Source: Sarocladium kiliense (taxonomy: Eukaryota > Ascomycota > Sordariomycetes > Hypocreales > Sarocladiaceae). From it: a stretch of DNA of 64,000 bases. Of the stretch, positions 21,236 through 33,523 are shown piece by piece. The stretch is from positions 1,612,001-1,676,000 of the forward strand of contig JAUZTG010000016.1 in NCBI GenBank assembly GCA_030734395.1. The letters run 5' to 3'. Position numbers and translations under genes: made by a program. Positions within the stretch are counted from its first letter, which is position 1; every line of letters begins with the position of its first letter. Below the pieces are notes generated by a model, which was not told the origin of the DNA, did no database searches, and saw only the letters and a program-made list of their open reading frames with translations.

Positions 21236-22230
21236 ATGGGTCTGAGATATCGCTTCGCGATCGGCCTGGTTGCCGTCTTATGTGTGCCTCTACCTCGACA
21301 TTGGACACCGTCGAGAAGTTGTGATGCACTTCCTACTTGGAAGGAAACGGACTTGGTCGATCGCGCGTTTTCAGCAGCGAACCAGCAACAGACATTGGAC
21401 AGCAATGGCTCTGCCATTCACTTAAAAGGTGTGGCGCCGGTTGTTATGGATATCCTGGTTTACATGCATGTGGTGAGCGCTACGCCAGATGTCGTGACTG
21501 TGAGTATTTGTCTCTGCGTGTTCATACGCCTCTCTTATTCATTGTCGCCTCAAGGATACCACCCTTCGACGACAGTTGGAGGTCTTGAATGAGGACTATG
21601 CTCCGAGCGGTATTCATTTCGATATGAAAGGTATCACCAGAACAAGGCATGAAGCATGGGCACGCCACGAGGACAAACTGGCTCTTCACAAGTCCCTCCG
21701 CGTCGGCGGCTACAGCACCCTCAACCTCTTCTACATCGATATGTTCCACCACAATCACAACAACCTCGCCACAACCACCTACCCTAACTCCTACGCTCTC
21801 GACTCTGACGATTTCTGGCTCGACGGCTGCACCCTCAACTCCGGTACCTTGCCAGGCGGCTCTTTCGCACCGTACAACTTGGGCCGAACGACGACTCATG
21901 AGGTGGGGCATTGGCTAGGGCTTTATCATACGTTTGAGGGAGGGATTTGTGAGGGGGATGGGGATTTCGTGGAGGATACGCCGGTGCAGGCTGTTGCAGC
22001 AACAAAGGGTTGTTCAAACGGGAGGCAAGATTCGTGTCCAGGGGTGCCAGGATGGGATGATGTGACGAATTTCATGGATTATGGAGATGAGTAAGTTTTC
22101 ATGGATGCAGTGACTTGTAATATTGACTTTTGGCTGACCTGGCCCATATAGTGCTTGTATGGATGGGTTCACGGCTGGACAGGCGAGGAGAAAGCACGTC
22201 TTGTGGGCCAAGTATCGAGCAGGGAGATGA
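21236..22230 (+). CDS. Secreted metalloprotease, M43B (pappalysin-like) family
   Basis: Extracellular zinc endopeptidase. Three exons: 21236-21499, 21555-22090 and 22152-22230 (introns 21500-21554, 22091-22151); 292 aa. Residues 1-20 (MGLRYRFAIGLVAVLCVPLP) are a signal peptide. The zinc site is HEVGHWLGLYH. Downstream, FMDYGDEAC supplies the family Met-turn and is built across the last intron (phase 2, restoring DDAC). LEVLNEDYAPSGIHF and LDGCTLNSGTLPGG are the standard M43B blocks before the zinc site. The segment between signal and protease core is short, so any propeptide is small. Such enzymes are commonly secreted by plant- and litter-associated fungi; the substrate is unknown. Confidence 0.9.
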
Positions 22231-23362
22231 ATGGGTATTTTTTTCTACTGGTTTATTTTTGTTCAAACCCCTACAAGCTACAGGCTGAAGATTGGGACAA
22301 ACCAAGTAGTCCCCAGATAGGAACATGGGGGTTCACGAAGTAATGTAGCAATGTCGCAGTTTCAATTACGCAGCAACATCGTTTCAACTGATATGATTGA
22401 ACTCCTAGAAATAAAAAATAGATGAATAATCAGAACGGAAAAGTCACACTTTTCTTCTCAAATCGTGAACCTCAGTTCGAGTTCTAGAATCTCCAGGTAC
22501 GTTTACGTGAGCAACCACCCTATACCCACTTTGGCGCATCGTCAACGGTTCACGATTCAGGCGCTGCCCCTTTTCTGCAGCGCGACGTCACAGGCCCTGG
22601 ACAGGCTGCAGCACAGTCACGTGCAACCGGCTGGAATCGAGTCACGGAACGGATGTTCTCCTCCTCCGCAGCTGCTGAATGGCTGGCCAACTACGGATGC
22701 CCCACTCTGCGTCAGCTCAAGCCACCTGGCAGCTCCGTCAACACGATCGTACGGAGTGGTAAGGTGGCACCTCTAGCGATCGATTCAGCAAAGGGGCCCA
22801 ATCAGCAGCCAGCAACGGGTTATCCGGGTGCGTCCTTCAGTGCTATTCACCCCCATTCCAGGCCCAGGCAGACCCCAGAGCTTATTCAACCGCGAATGCC
22901 TCCTTCCGCTGCAACCACCTCGAATAATTTCCCAAATCACCTCTCCCTCCTCTTGTTACCCATCCATCCACCATCACTTTTGCAGCTCTTCTCTTCCATT
23001 CCTTTGGTTCTGCAATTCGCCTGCTTCTTGACGCTTCAGCTGCTGGTACTCGAGCCCCAGTACCTAGACTACCGTACCTGCTACACTGTGGGCCACGCGG
23101 CGCGGCGCATGGAAGCTTCCGCCAAGTTCCCCCCTGTCACCACTACGTGCACCACTGCTACCACCTGTGGCCAGCTCATCATCAACCTCAACCTAACCTA
23201 ACCTAATAACCCTCAACTCCATCACCACCTCCCCCCACGACCTCGACTGCGATCGGCAACGGCCCCGAACAGCCTCGTCACGAATCCAACACTCTTTTCT
23301 GCGTTCGAGGCCAAGTGCATACGAGTATCGTCACGGCCGTTTCTTCCACCTGAGCCGGCGTC
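22231..23362. promoter_or_regulatory. Promoter and leader of clathrin heavy chain
   Basis: 1132 bases. Frames at 22465-22776 and 22653-23201 show low-complexity Ser/Pro/Leu sequence and no domain. A run of three CCTAA units lies at about 23192-23206 in the presumed 5' leader; it resembles telomere-type repeats but is too short to mean much. Confidence 0.4.
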
Positions 23363-26300
23363 ATGGCGCCCCTGCCCATCAAGTTCCAGGAGCTGGTCCA
23401 GCTCGGCAACTTGGGCGTCGACACACAATCCATCGGCTTCAACTCCTGCGTAAGTCTCCAACACTCTCTGCACATGCGCGTGTGTTCTTGCTCGCGCCCT
23501 TTGCCCGGCGCGGGAGCTGCGTGCCTCTCAAGAACTTGCTGACCCCTAACCCCCCTGTGCCAACAGACACTCGAATCAGACTCGTACGTGTGCATCCGCG
23601 AGAAGAAGAACGAAGCAGCCCAGCCCGAGGTCGTCATTGTCGAGCTCAAGAACGACAACAATGTCACAAGGCGGCCCATCAAGGCCGACAGTGCCATCAT
23701 GCACTGGAAGCGCCAGATCATCGCTCTCAAGGCACAGTCCCGGACGCTGCAGATCTTCGATCTCGAACAGAAGAAGAAGCTCAAGTCTTGCACTATGAGT
23801 GAGGACGTCCAGTTCTGGAAGTGGATCAGCGAGTCTACCCTCGGCCTCATCACGCCGACCAGTGTTTACCACTGGGACGTCTACGATGCTGGCCAGGACG
23901 CGCCGGTTAAGGTGTTTGAGCGCAATGCTAATCTCAACGTGAGTCTTTAACCCTCTCTCAAGCCCCTCAGTGTCGAGACCTAATCGCCTCTCAGGGCTGT
24001 CAAATCATCAACTACCGTGTCAATCCCGACGGCAAGTGGATGGTGGTCGTTGGTATCTCCCAGCAGGGTGGTCGCGTCGTTGGTGCCATGCAGCTTTATT
24101 CCAAGGACCGTGGCATCAGCCAGGCCATTGAAGGTCATGCCGCGGCCTTCGGCACTCTCAGACTCGAGGGCGCCCCTCAAGATACCAAGCTTTTCACTTT
24201 CGCTGTGCGAACGGCCACCGGTGCCAAGATCCACATAGTCGAAGTCGACCACGCGGAATCAAACCCCGTTTTCCAGAAGAAGGCTGTCGATATGTTCTTC
24301 CCCCCTGAGGCGACGAACGATTTCCCCGTGGCTCTGCAAGTCTCCCAAAAGTACGGAGTTATCTTCATGGTAACCAAGTACGGCTTTATCCACCTTTACG
24401 ACCTTGAGACTGGTACCTGCATTTTCATGAACCGTATTTCGAGCGAGACGATTTTCACAACCTGCACCGATGACGGGTCATCTGGTATTGTGGGTATCAA
24501 CCGCAAGGGTCAGGTCCTGTTCGTTACTGTCGACGACACCAACGTGATTCCATACCTACTTCAAAACCCCGCCAACACTGATATGGCCATCAAGATGGCG
24601 TCGCGCGCTGGCTTACCTGGTGCCGACAATCTGTATCAACGGCAGTTCGACCAGCTCTTCAACGCTGGAAACTACCAAGAAGCTGCCAAGATCGCCGCGA
24701 ACTCACCACGAGGGTTCCTCCGTACCGCCGAAACGATCGAGAAGTTCAAGCGTCTGCCCGCTCAGCCTGGCCAGATGACCACGACACTCCAATACTTTGG
24801 CATGCTTCTCGACAAGGGCGGCCTCAACGAGCACGAGTCGATCGAGCTGGCTCAGCCGGTTCTCCAGCAGAACCGCAAGCACCTACTGGAGAAGTGGCTG
24901 AAGGAGGGCAAGCTGCACTGTTCCGAACGTCTGGGTGACATGATTCGACCTTATGATGTCAACATGGCCTTGACCGTTTACCTCCAGGCCAACGTTCCCC
25001 AGAAGGTTGTCGCTGGATTCGCCGAGACTGGACAGTTCGACAAGATCCTTCCTTACTCTGCCCAGTCTGGCTACCAGCCTGATTACATCCAGCTTCTCCA
25101 GCACATCATGCGCGTCAACCCCGAGAAGGGTGCCGAGTTCGCAACCGCTCTTGCCAACAGCGAGCAAGGCCCGCTTGTCGACTTCGAGCGAGTTTGCGAT
25201 ATCTTCCAGTCTCAGGGAATGATTCAGCAGGCCACCGCTTTCCTGCTGGACGCTCTCAAGGACAACAAGCCTGAACATGCCCGTCTTCAGACCCGCCTTC
25301 TCGAGATGAACCTCATGCAGGCTCCTCAGGTCGCTGAGGCTATCCTGGGTAACGAGATGTTCACCCACTTCGACAAACCCCGCATTGCCCAGCTCTGCGA
25401 GCAGGCTGGCCTGGCACAGAAGGCCCTCGAGCTGTATGAGGACCCCGAGGCGATCAAGCGCGTCATCATCAACCTTCCCGGCAACCCGAACTTTAACAGC
25501 GAATGGCTTGTTGGCTTCTTCAGCAAGCTCTCTGTCGAGCAGTCATTGGATTGCCTTGACGCTATGATGAAGCACAATATCCGTCAGAACCTGCAGACCG
25601 TTGTCAATGTAGCAACCAAGTATTCTGAGGAGCTGGGCCCTGTCCGCTTGATTGACCTCTTCGAGAAGTACAACACTCACGAGGGTCTCTTTTACTACCT
25701 CGGCAGCATTGTCAACCTCTCCCAGGACCCCGATGTCCACTTCAAGTACATCGAGTCTGCCACCAAGGTTGGCCAGTACAACGAGGTGGAGCGCATCTGC
25801 CGCGACAGCACTTTCTACAACCCGGAGAAGGTGAAGAACTTCCTCAAGGAGGCCAAGCTTCCCGAGCAGCTGCCGCTGATCATCGTTTGCGATCGCCACA
25901 ACTTCGTTCATGATTTGATCCTATACCTCTACCAGAACCAGCACTTCTCGGCTATCGAGGCGTACGTCCAGCGTGTCAACCCCGCGAGAACCCCCGCCGT
26001 TATTGGTGGGTTGCTCGATGTCGACTGCGACGAGAACATTATCAAGCAGCTCCTCAGCACCGTCAACCCTTCGCAAATCAACATTGATGAGTTAGTGTCT
26101 GAGGTCGAGAGCCGCAACCGCCTGAAGCTGCTACTGCCGTTCCTTGAGGCTACACTGCAGGCCGGCAACACCCAACAGGCTGTCTTCAACGCCCTCGCCA
26201 AGATCTACATCGACTCCAACAACAACCCCGAGAAGTTCCTTAAGGAGAACGACCAGTATGACACCCTTTCGGTGGGTAAGTACTGCGAGAAGCGTGACCC

Positions 26301-28918
26301 CAACCTGGCATACATCGCCTACTCCAAGGGACAGAACGACTTGGAACTCGTCAACATCACCAACGAGAACTCTATGTACAGGGCACAGGCTCGCTACCTG
26401 CTCGAGCGTTCCGATGCTGAGCTCTGGCGCTTTGTTCTCAGCGAGAACAACATCCACCGTCGTTCTGTTGTCGACCAGGTCACCGCGACTGCCGTTCCCG
26501 AGGCCAGTGACCCGGCCAAGGTGTCTGTTGCCGTCTCATCCTTCCTTGAGAACGACCTGCCTCTCGAGCTTATTGAGCTCCTCGAGAAGATTGTCCTCGA
26601 ACCCTCCCCGTTCAGTGACAACCAGAACCTGCAGAACCTGCTCATGTTCACCGCCGCTAAGGCCGACAAGGCACGTGTGATGGACTACATTCACAAGCTT
26701 GACAACTACGATGCCGATGAGATCGCCACCGCATGCATTGACGTCGGTCTGTTCGAGGAGGCGTTCGAGATCTACAAGAAGGCTGATGACAAGTTATCCG
26801 CCGTGAACGTTCTTGTTGAGCACGTCGTCAGCATCGACCGCGCTCAGGCTTATGCTGAGGAGGTTGATCTGCCTGAGGTTTGGTCTAAGGTTGCCAAGGC
26901 CCAGCTCGATGGCCTCCGCGTCACCGATGCCCTCGAGTCATATATCAAGGCCGAGGATCCCAAGAACCACCAAGAGGTTATTGAGATCGCGACCCACGCT
27001 GGCAAGAACGAGGACCTTGTCAAGTACCTGCGTATGGCGCGGAAGACTCTGCGTGAACCGCCGATCGACACCGCTCTCGCTTTCTGCTACGCTCGCCTTG
27101 ACCAGCTTTCTGAGCTCGAGGACTTCCTCCGCGGCACCAACGTTGCTAACATCGAGGAGTCTGGTGACAAGGCGTACGAGGAGGGTCTGTACGAGGCGTC
27201 CAAGATCTTTTACAGCAGCATCTCCAACTGGGCCAAGCTCGCCACCACACTTGTCCACCTGGGCGACTACCAGGCTGCTGTGGACTGCGCTCGCAAGGCT
27301 AACAACATCAAGGTCTGGAAGCAGGTCCACGAGGCTTGCGTGGAGAAGAAGGAGTTCCGTCTTGCGCAGATCTGCGGTCTCAACCTGATTGTCGACGCCG
27401 AGCAACTGCAGAACCTTGTCAAGGAGTATGAGCGCAATGGCTACTTCGATGAACTCATTAGCCTTCTTGAGCAGGGTCTTGGCCTTGGTAAGCAAAAACA
27501 TATTCCTTTCTGTTTCTTTTCATTTCGGTTATTACATGCGGTCCTTGCCTGCCAACTGAACAGCGAGTTGCTTTCGGTCCTTCCACCTCTATGTCAAGGA
27601 AGAAGGAGCAAGTCGCTTCTACTCTTGCTGAAGGCAAGAGCAAGACGAGTGGTCGGAACCACAAGCTTGCGGTCGCTCGGGCGTCGTCTTTAGACGACGT
27701 CTAAACTGCTCACATTCCTTACCGTTCTTTTTGGTTTTTTTTGGCCTCTTTTTACTAACTTTTTTCTTTAAAGAGAAAGCCCATATGATGCTCTTTACAG
27801 CTGTCGGTGTTGCCCTTTCGAAGTACCATCCTGAGCGCGTGATGGAGCACATCAAGCTCTTCTGGTCAAGAATGAACATGCCCAAGATGATCCGTGCTTG
27901 CGAGGAAGCTCACCTCTGGCCCGAGCTCGTTTTCTGCTACTACCACTACGATGAGTTTGACAATGCCGCTCTCGCTGTTATCGAGCGCCCCGAGAACTCT
28001 TGGGATCACCAGCAGTTCAAGGAGATCGTCGTCAAGGTTGCCAACCTTGAGATCTACTACCGTGCGATCAAGTTCTATGTCGAGCAACATCCGTCGCTCC
28101 TCACCGACCTGCTTGCAGCCCTCACCCCTCGTATCGATGTCAACCGCGTCGTCAAGATCTTCCAGAAGAACGACGACCTGCCTCTCATCAAGCCTTTCCT
28201 GCTCAACGTCCAGAGCCAGAACAAGCGCATCGTCAACGAGGCTGTGAACGACCTCCTGATCGAGGAGGAGGACTACAAGACTCTGCGCGACTCAGTCCAG
28301 AACTACGACAACTACGACGCTACTGAGCTCGCCAGTCGCCTCGAGAAGCACGATCTCATCTTCTTCCGCCAGATTGCGGCCAACATCTACCGCAAGAACA
28401 AGCGCTGGGAGAAGTCTATTGCCTTGTCCAAGCAGGACAAGCTCTTCAAGGACGCGATCGAGACCGCGGCCATGTCTGCCAAGAACGACATTGTCGAAGA
28501 TCTCCTCCGTTACGTAAGTTACACCATTCTGAAACGCGTCATGCCGCCTCAATCTAACATGTTGTAGTTTGTCGATATCGGTCACCGCGAGTGCTTTACT
28601 GGCATGCTCTACGCCTGCAACGACCTTATCCGACCCGATCTGGTTGTGGAGCTGTCATGGCGCCACGGGCTCAACGACTTCAGCATGCCATACATGATCA
28701 ACATGCTCGCCCAGCAGACCAAGGAACTTGCCGTCCTCAAGGCTGACAACGAGGCGCGCAAGGCCAAGGAGAAGGAGACCGAGAAGACCGAGGAGAGCGG
28801 ACCCATCCTCGGTGGAGGTCGCCTTATGATCACTGCCGGACCAGGTGGCGCACCATCACCGCAGCCATACCAGCAGACCAACGGCTTCGCCCCCCAGCCT
28901 ACGGGTTACGGATACTAG
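23363..28918 (+). CDS. Clathrin heavy chain
   Basis: Triskelion leg of coated vesicles at the trans-Golgi and plasma membrane. Five exons: 23363-23449, 23567-23938, 23995-27487, 27774-28513 and 28568-28918; introns 23450-23566, 23939-23994, 27488-27773 and 28514-28567. The sum is 1680 aa, the fungal norm. The N-terminal seven-blade propeller starts PIKFQELVQLGNLGV and includes KRQIIALKAQSRTLQIFDL. The leg consists of CHCR repeats, seen for example in FELYEDPEAIKR-like and EVERICRDS segments. The exon 3/4 splice restores GLGLEKAHMM. The C-terminus has the trimerisation hub followed by a charged KAKEKETEK stretch and a Gln/Pro/Gly-rich tail ending GYGY. The 286-nt intron is unusually long for this window and is listed separately. 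Confidence 0.97.
27488..27773 (+). other. Long structured intron in clathrin heavy chain
   Basis: 286 nt, several times the usual intron in this window. The donor is GTAAGC, the branch site TACTAAC, and a long T-rich tract precedes TTTAAAG. Inside are perfect short hairpins: an 8-bp stem around 27680-27700 (CGTCGTCT, TT loop, AGACGACG) and a 5-bp stem with a CGGA loop (GTGGT/ACCAC) shortly before. There is also a longer imperfect stem pairing GCGAGTTGCT with the later AGCAAGTCGC. No C/D-box pair was recognised. It could host an H/ACA-type RNA or simply be a structured intron. Confidence 0.35.
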
Positions 28919-29367
28919 ATGCCGACTCTGGGATGGGGCTGGAGTCAAGTCGTTAATTCAATACCTGTCATGCGTACCACTGCATTTGCAGAGCAACCCA
29001 GCTTGATATGATGGAATGATGAGGCCAAGAGCATTATATATTGAGGAGCTATGGACTGGGAGCGGATGCCATATTTCTTCCTCATTTTGCCCATTTTGCT
29101 CGGTGTGTGTGCTGTGGAAAAGGTTCGCGCCACGGCGAGGAACAACTAGATCTGTTGTAATCGCGGGGCATATTCCTGTTGTAACTGTTTGTTCTTGATG
29201 TATGTGTATGATAGCAGCCTAGTTTCTGAAATTTGGTTCCTCTTAATTTGACTGATCTTTGTCATTGGTGCTACACAAGTGATACTCCATGAAACTCCTT
29301 GCCTGACTAGGGATGGATATAAATAGATATTGGATGTGATGGATAATCTCAGATGAGCAGAGGCTTA
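28919..29367. other. Convergent 3' region, clathrin and dipeptidyl aminopeptidase
   Basis: 449 bases between two convergent genes. AT-rich, no supported frame. Confidence 0.4.
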
Positions 29368-32265
29368 TCACGACTCGAGCATGGGGCCGATGAGCACATT
29401 TCGCTTCTCCTTCTCCTTCTCTTTGAGCCTGGAAGGCTTGATTGGTTTGGGATCAGCGATCTTAAGCCACTCGCCATTGAAGGCGTTGATGAGCCAATTT
29501 CGCAGCTCTGGAGGTTGTAACTGTTAGCATGACCGCCTTGAATAAGAACCGAGGGAAGGAGAATTCCAAATGACAAAGGAGAAGAACTTACTATCGTAGA
29601 CAATCCGGTTCGCCTGGTGGAAGTAGATACTATGATCACTATCTGGGAATACATGCACGTCGTAGTTCTCCACGCCTGCGAGGTCCAAGTCATCAAGCAG
29701 GATCATCGAGTTCTGGAAGTGGACGTTGTCATCCGCCACGCCGTGCATGAGCAAGAACCGCACATTCTCACCCAGGGCTGTGGCGTAGCTGATCTTCGTG
29801 GCATCGTAGCCTTCCATATTCTCCTGCGGCGTGCCCATGTATCGCTCCGTGTAGATACTATCGTAGAATCGCCAGTCTGTGACGGGCGCAACGGACATGC
29901 CGTAGGAGTAGGTTTGCCCTGCGTCTAGCTCGAGGGTCTTGAGGGTTTGGAAACCGCCGTAGGACCAGCCCCAGAGGGCGAGACGGTCGGCATCGACGTA
30001 GCGTTGAGAAGCAAAGTGTTTTGCTGCGGCGATGTGGTCTTGTGCTTCGATTACGCCGAGGTGGCCACGGACTGCGACACGGTGTTTACGACCGAGGAAG
30101 CCGGTGCCGCGGGGGTCGACTGTAATAACGATGTAGCCGAGGGAGGCGGCGACGTAGGACTGGAAGTCGACGTTGAATTTCTTCTTGACGGTTTGAGAGC
30201 CAGGACCGGAGTATTGTTGGAAGAGGACGGGATATTGCTTCTTGGGGTTGAAGTCTCGGGGGCGGCGCTCAAGGTAGTTGAGTTTCACGCCGTCGCCGAT
30301 GTCAAGGACGCCGTATTTCAGGAGGGGGAGTTCGTGTTTCTTTGCGCGCTCCGCAAGGTCGGCGTTATCTTCAATGACCTTGTTGTATTTCACCTTGGAC
30401 GACGGGGTTGAGACGACCTTCTGGAAGGGGACTTTGGGGCCTTCGTAGTTGAGCACGACAAAGCCGGCGCCGGTGGAGAAGGAGGCGTCGTACCAGCCTT
30501 CGCTGGATGTGTCTGTCAAGGGCTTAAGGTCTGAGCCATCGAGCTTGACGGAGTAGACGTGGCGTTGGATGGAGGATTCCTTGGTTGCGATGAAGTAGAC
30601 GCGGTTGGTGACTGGGTCGACAGCTGAAGGGGCGTCAACGACTTCCCAGTCTCCCGAGGTGAGCATGATGGGCTCGGAGGCGTCGAGAGGGGAAAAGTAG
30701 GCGAGATGGTCATTGTTGTCGTAGATGACGCTATCAACGTAACCGTCTTCAGGGCGGCCATTGGAAGGGTCCGCAGGGACATAAGTCATCGTGTGGGAAA
30801 TTTCGAACCAGCCACCGTCGATCTTGTCGACATCAATGGTGTTGATTACCCGGCCTTTGCGATCTGCGACGTCGATGAGGATGACTTTAAGAATGTTGCT
30901 GATGCGGTTGGTGACTTTGACGAGGACCTTGTTGCCTGCCCAGAGAACATTGGTGATGATGCGGTCGTCGTCTGGGAATCCATCAGGGGTCTCGGCGGTA
31001 AAAGTCTCCGCCTTAGTCACGTCGTAGTAGAGAATGTCGACGACGGGATTGTGAGCGCCAGCCTTGGGATACTTGATATGCCGGGTCTCAGGGTAGTATT
31101 CAAGACCTTCCTCAGGATCTTCGCCGCTTGGACGGGAAATGAAGTACTGCACTGGGTAGTCCGGTACTCCAGTCTCATTCGTCCGCAGGAAGGCAATGTG
31201 TTTCCCGTCCTCAGACCACCAGGTAGCGCTGCCAGCTCCAAAGACTTCTTCCTCATAGACCCAGTCAGGAATGCCATAGAAGTACTCTGGCCCGCCGTCG
31301 TCGGTCACCTGGACGATTGCCTCCTTGTTCTTGCCAGGCGTCAGGCGGCGAATGAACAGGTTGTTATCACGGGTGTAAGCGATGGCGTCGCTTTGTGGGC
31401 TCCATGTCGCCAGCTGAACTCGAGCCTTTGCATCCTCAGGGATGAGCGGCTCAATATTTTGAGTGCTGACATCGAGGATGAAGTATGTAGCAACGAAAGA
31501 GTGGCGCCAGTTCTTCTCCTTGTCGACACCGATGAGGACCTTCTTCATATCCGGGCTAGGCACCGTCACGGCAGGGTTATAGTTCTGGCCACCGAAGTTG
31601 AAGTACTTCTGCTTCATGAGCGTCCGTGAGTTAGCGATGCTGGAGCTCGCATCGCCGGTTGTAATTGTGTCCTTCTCTCGTCGCACATCCTTGACGATGA
31701 TGTAGTCCTGTCCAGGGACGTCTTTCTCGATAAGAAGCCCATCCTCGCCGTTTGGTCCTTTGATCCAAGTGATGCTGCGTGACTTGGCACGCCAGAATCC
31801 CCCAAAGACTTGGTCCATGGTGATCTGCTTCTTAGAACCCCATGCCTTCTGTGAATCTGGGTCATGTTCAGCATCGCCTGCGTGCTTGTATAGGCCCTGA
31901 GAGATGGCCAGCCCGAGTGCCAGCAGCCATGCGCCGAGGAGGACGGATCCAACGATGATGATTATGCGACGGCATTTCCGGTCGACTGGCTTATTATGAG
32001 TTGCGGCGCCAGTGCTTCTGAGGAAGGGTCCAGTCTCGAGGTCGTCATTGGCATAGTCTTCGTCCTTCAGAGGGTCTTCGTCATCGAGGTCGTCGCGATT
32101 CGATGTTCTTCGAGTCCTTGGCGCTGGGCCAGCTTCGTCGCCATGTGCCATCTTCTCGCTCTGCTCGTGCAGCCGCTCAAAGACAAGACTGGTGGTCGAG
32201 ACGGAGGAGAGAGAATCGCGGGTTGTCGCCTCGATGGCTGGGGGTTCAATCGATTGCGAGGCCAT
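29368..32265 (-). CDS. Dipeptidyl aminopeptidase, type IV / vacuolar DAP-B family (S9B)
   Basis: Membrane-bound serine peptidase that removes X-Pro or X-Ala dipeptides. Two exons, 32265-29592 and 29507-29368, with a GTAAGT...CCAG intron (29508-29591); 937 aa. It is a type II membrane protein: a polar, acidic cytosolic tail of about 97 residues, then one span (IIIIVGSVLLGAWLLALGLAI, about 101-121), then the lumenal beta-propeller and hydrolase. The nucleophile is in GWSYGGFQT; the catalytic Asp and His lie in ADDNVHFQN and DSDHSIYFH. The intron near the end replaces the unspliced SKFFSF reading with KLRNWLINAFNGEW, the family C-terminus. Vacuolar (Dap2/DapB) rather than Golgi (Ste13) location is likely but not provable. 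Confidence 0.94.
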
Positions 32266-33031
32266 GGTTGGGTATGTATGCGGTTGCGGTGGGCCGCGTA
32301 TGCTGGGATGGAATGCGTTTCAATGAATGTCGTGGCGTGAGGGTATCGAGCTCATCCGGGGAGCGTCAATGGCATCGTGCCGCCGTCTAGCAAAGAGACA
32401 GACACGTAGCCGAAGTGGTGACTGGTTGCAACTATTGTAGCCGTATGTGGTGCTGAATAGATGGTTGTTGTCCTCCTGGCCTCAGCTTGGAGTAGCTTGA
32501 GCTAGGTGCGCCACCGCGCGACGCATCCGAGGGATGACACAGTGTGAGTACTTGAACACTGTGTACATTGCACTGTTCACTTACATGCTCCAGAAGTGTG
32601 AAGATGGCTTCACTCGGGCACCCGCAAGCCAGACGATCTTACTTGAATCACCGTGATGAATTTTAATCTCTAGATTTTCCTGTAGGCAAAGGTCAATGGG
32701 TCCGACTTTCGTTCCCGGCGCGACGACGGCTTCCTCCCCTCTCTATGTGCAACATCGTGGCAGTAGCCATTGAATCACAATAAGGAAACGGCAACGGCGG
32801 GCACTTGAGCCGAAATAGACGATGGGACCTTTGAAAATGTATAAATATTCCTTACGTCTGGTTTCAAAAGTTTGGTGGCGAGGAGAGACCACCACGGGAA
32901 TGATGAACAGGAGAGTCGACCTCGAGGACAATTGCCGCGTATGGGCATTGATAAGAGCAGTGAAAGAATAGAGGATCGTATCCGCTCGTTGAGAACAGTG
33001 GCGAGAGCCTTGAATACATTGAGAACAGTGA
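32266..33031. promoter_or_regulatory. Promoter of dipeptidyl aminopeptidase and adjoining spacer
   Basis: 766 bases upstream of the aminopeptidase. Frames on both strands around 32740-33250 show no domain or signal peptide. An 11-base TGAGAACAGTG motif occurs twice (32990-33000 and 33019-33029). Confidence 0.35.
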
Positions 33032-33523
33032 TTCCTACTGGACAAACTGTGCCTCGTAGCTGGACACAACCATACGCGGGACCAGTTCCAGGGGGATTCA
33101 CTTCTCAACATAACGCCGCACAAAAAGCCGTTAACCTGGCATATCTTCAAACGGACATCGAAGGCAATAGTTACCACCCACGAAGTAACAGCAACAATCA
33201 CCTTCACAGCAACCTGTCCTACCGCGCCAACAACCATCTGCTCATTCGGCACAGTCTACTCCATACCCACTCCCTGCACGACCATTCTTCTAGCTTCCAT
33301 CAAGGTCTGGGTCACAGAGGACTCCTGCCCTACAGAAACGCCCGCTACGACACTCGAAGGTTGTGATGATAGTGACCAGTGCACGCCGCTGGCTGTGCCG
33401 ACCGAGTCTTATACTGGCGTCACAGTCGTCCCCGTCGCTGGGTCGGCCAAGTTTGGTTCAAGGGCGGCTATTCTGGCTATTGCTTTCACTCTCACTAACG
33501 CTGTCTTCTTAGGCTTTACTTGA
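33032..33523 (+). CDS. Putative GPI-anchored cysteine-rich protein, C-terminal part only
   Basis: An open frame runs from the stop at 33029-33031 to the TGA at 33521-33523 but has no ATG of its own. From about 33170 the reading is Thr/Pro/Cys-rich (TATCPTAPTTICSFG, then PTPCTT and a further three cysteines in EDSC, EGCDD, DQC). It ends in a small-residue site (AGSAKFGS) followed by a hydrophobic tail (AAILAIAFTLTNAVFLGF). This layout is that of fungal GPI-anchored wall or surface proteins. No signal peptide or convincing upstream exon was found on the plus strand. It is either a gene with an unrecognised first exon or a decayed remnant. Confidence 0.35.
   Translation, partial: FLLDKLCLVAGHNHTRDQFQGDSLLNITPHKKPLTWHIFKRTSKAIVTTHEVTATITFTATCPTAPTTICSFGTVYSIPTPCTTILLASIKVWVTEDSCPTETPATTLEGCDDSDQCTPLAVPTESYTGVTVVPVAGSAKFGSRAAILAIAFTLTNAVFLGFT

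Noticed and set aside
23192..23206. Three CCTAA units resembling telomere repeats
   Set aside because: Only three units, in a normal leader far from any end; not a telomeric scar by itself.
27488..27693. Read-through of the clathrin frame into its long intron
   Set aside because: It ends in an Arg/Leu-rich non-conserved tail; splicing restores GLGLEKAHMM and the rest of clathrin.
30706..31629. 307-aa plus-strand frame opposite the dipeptidyl aminopeptidase
   Set aside because: Shadow of a conserved gene; no family match recognised.
32743..33252. 169-aa minus-strand frame opposite the GPI-like fragment
   Set aside because: No signal peptide, domain or sensible codon use; the plus-strand Thr/Cys-rich reading is better.
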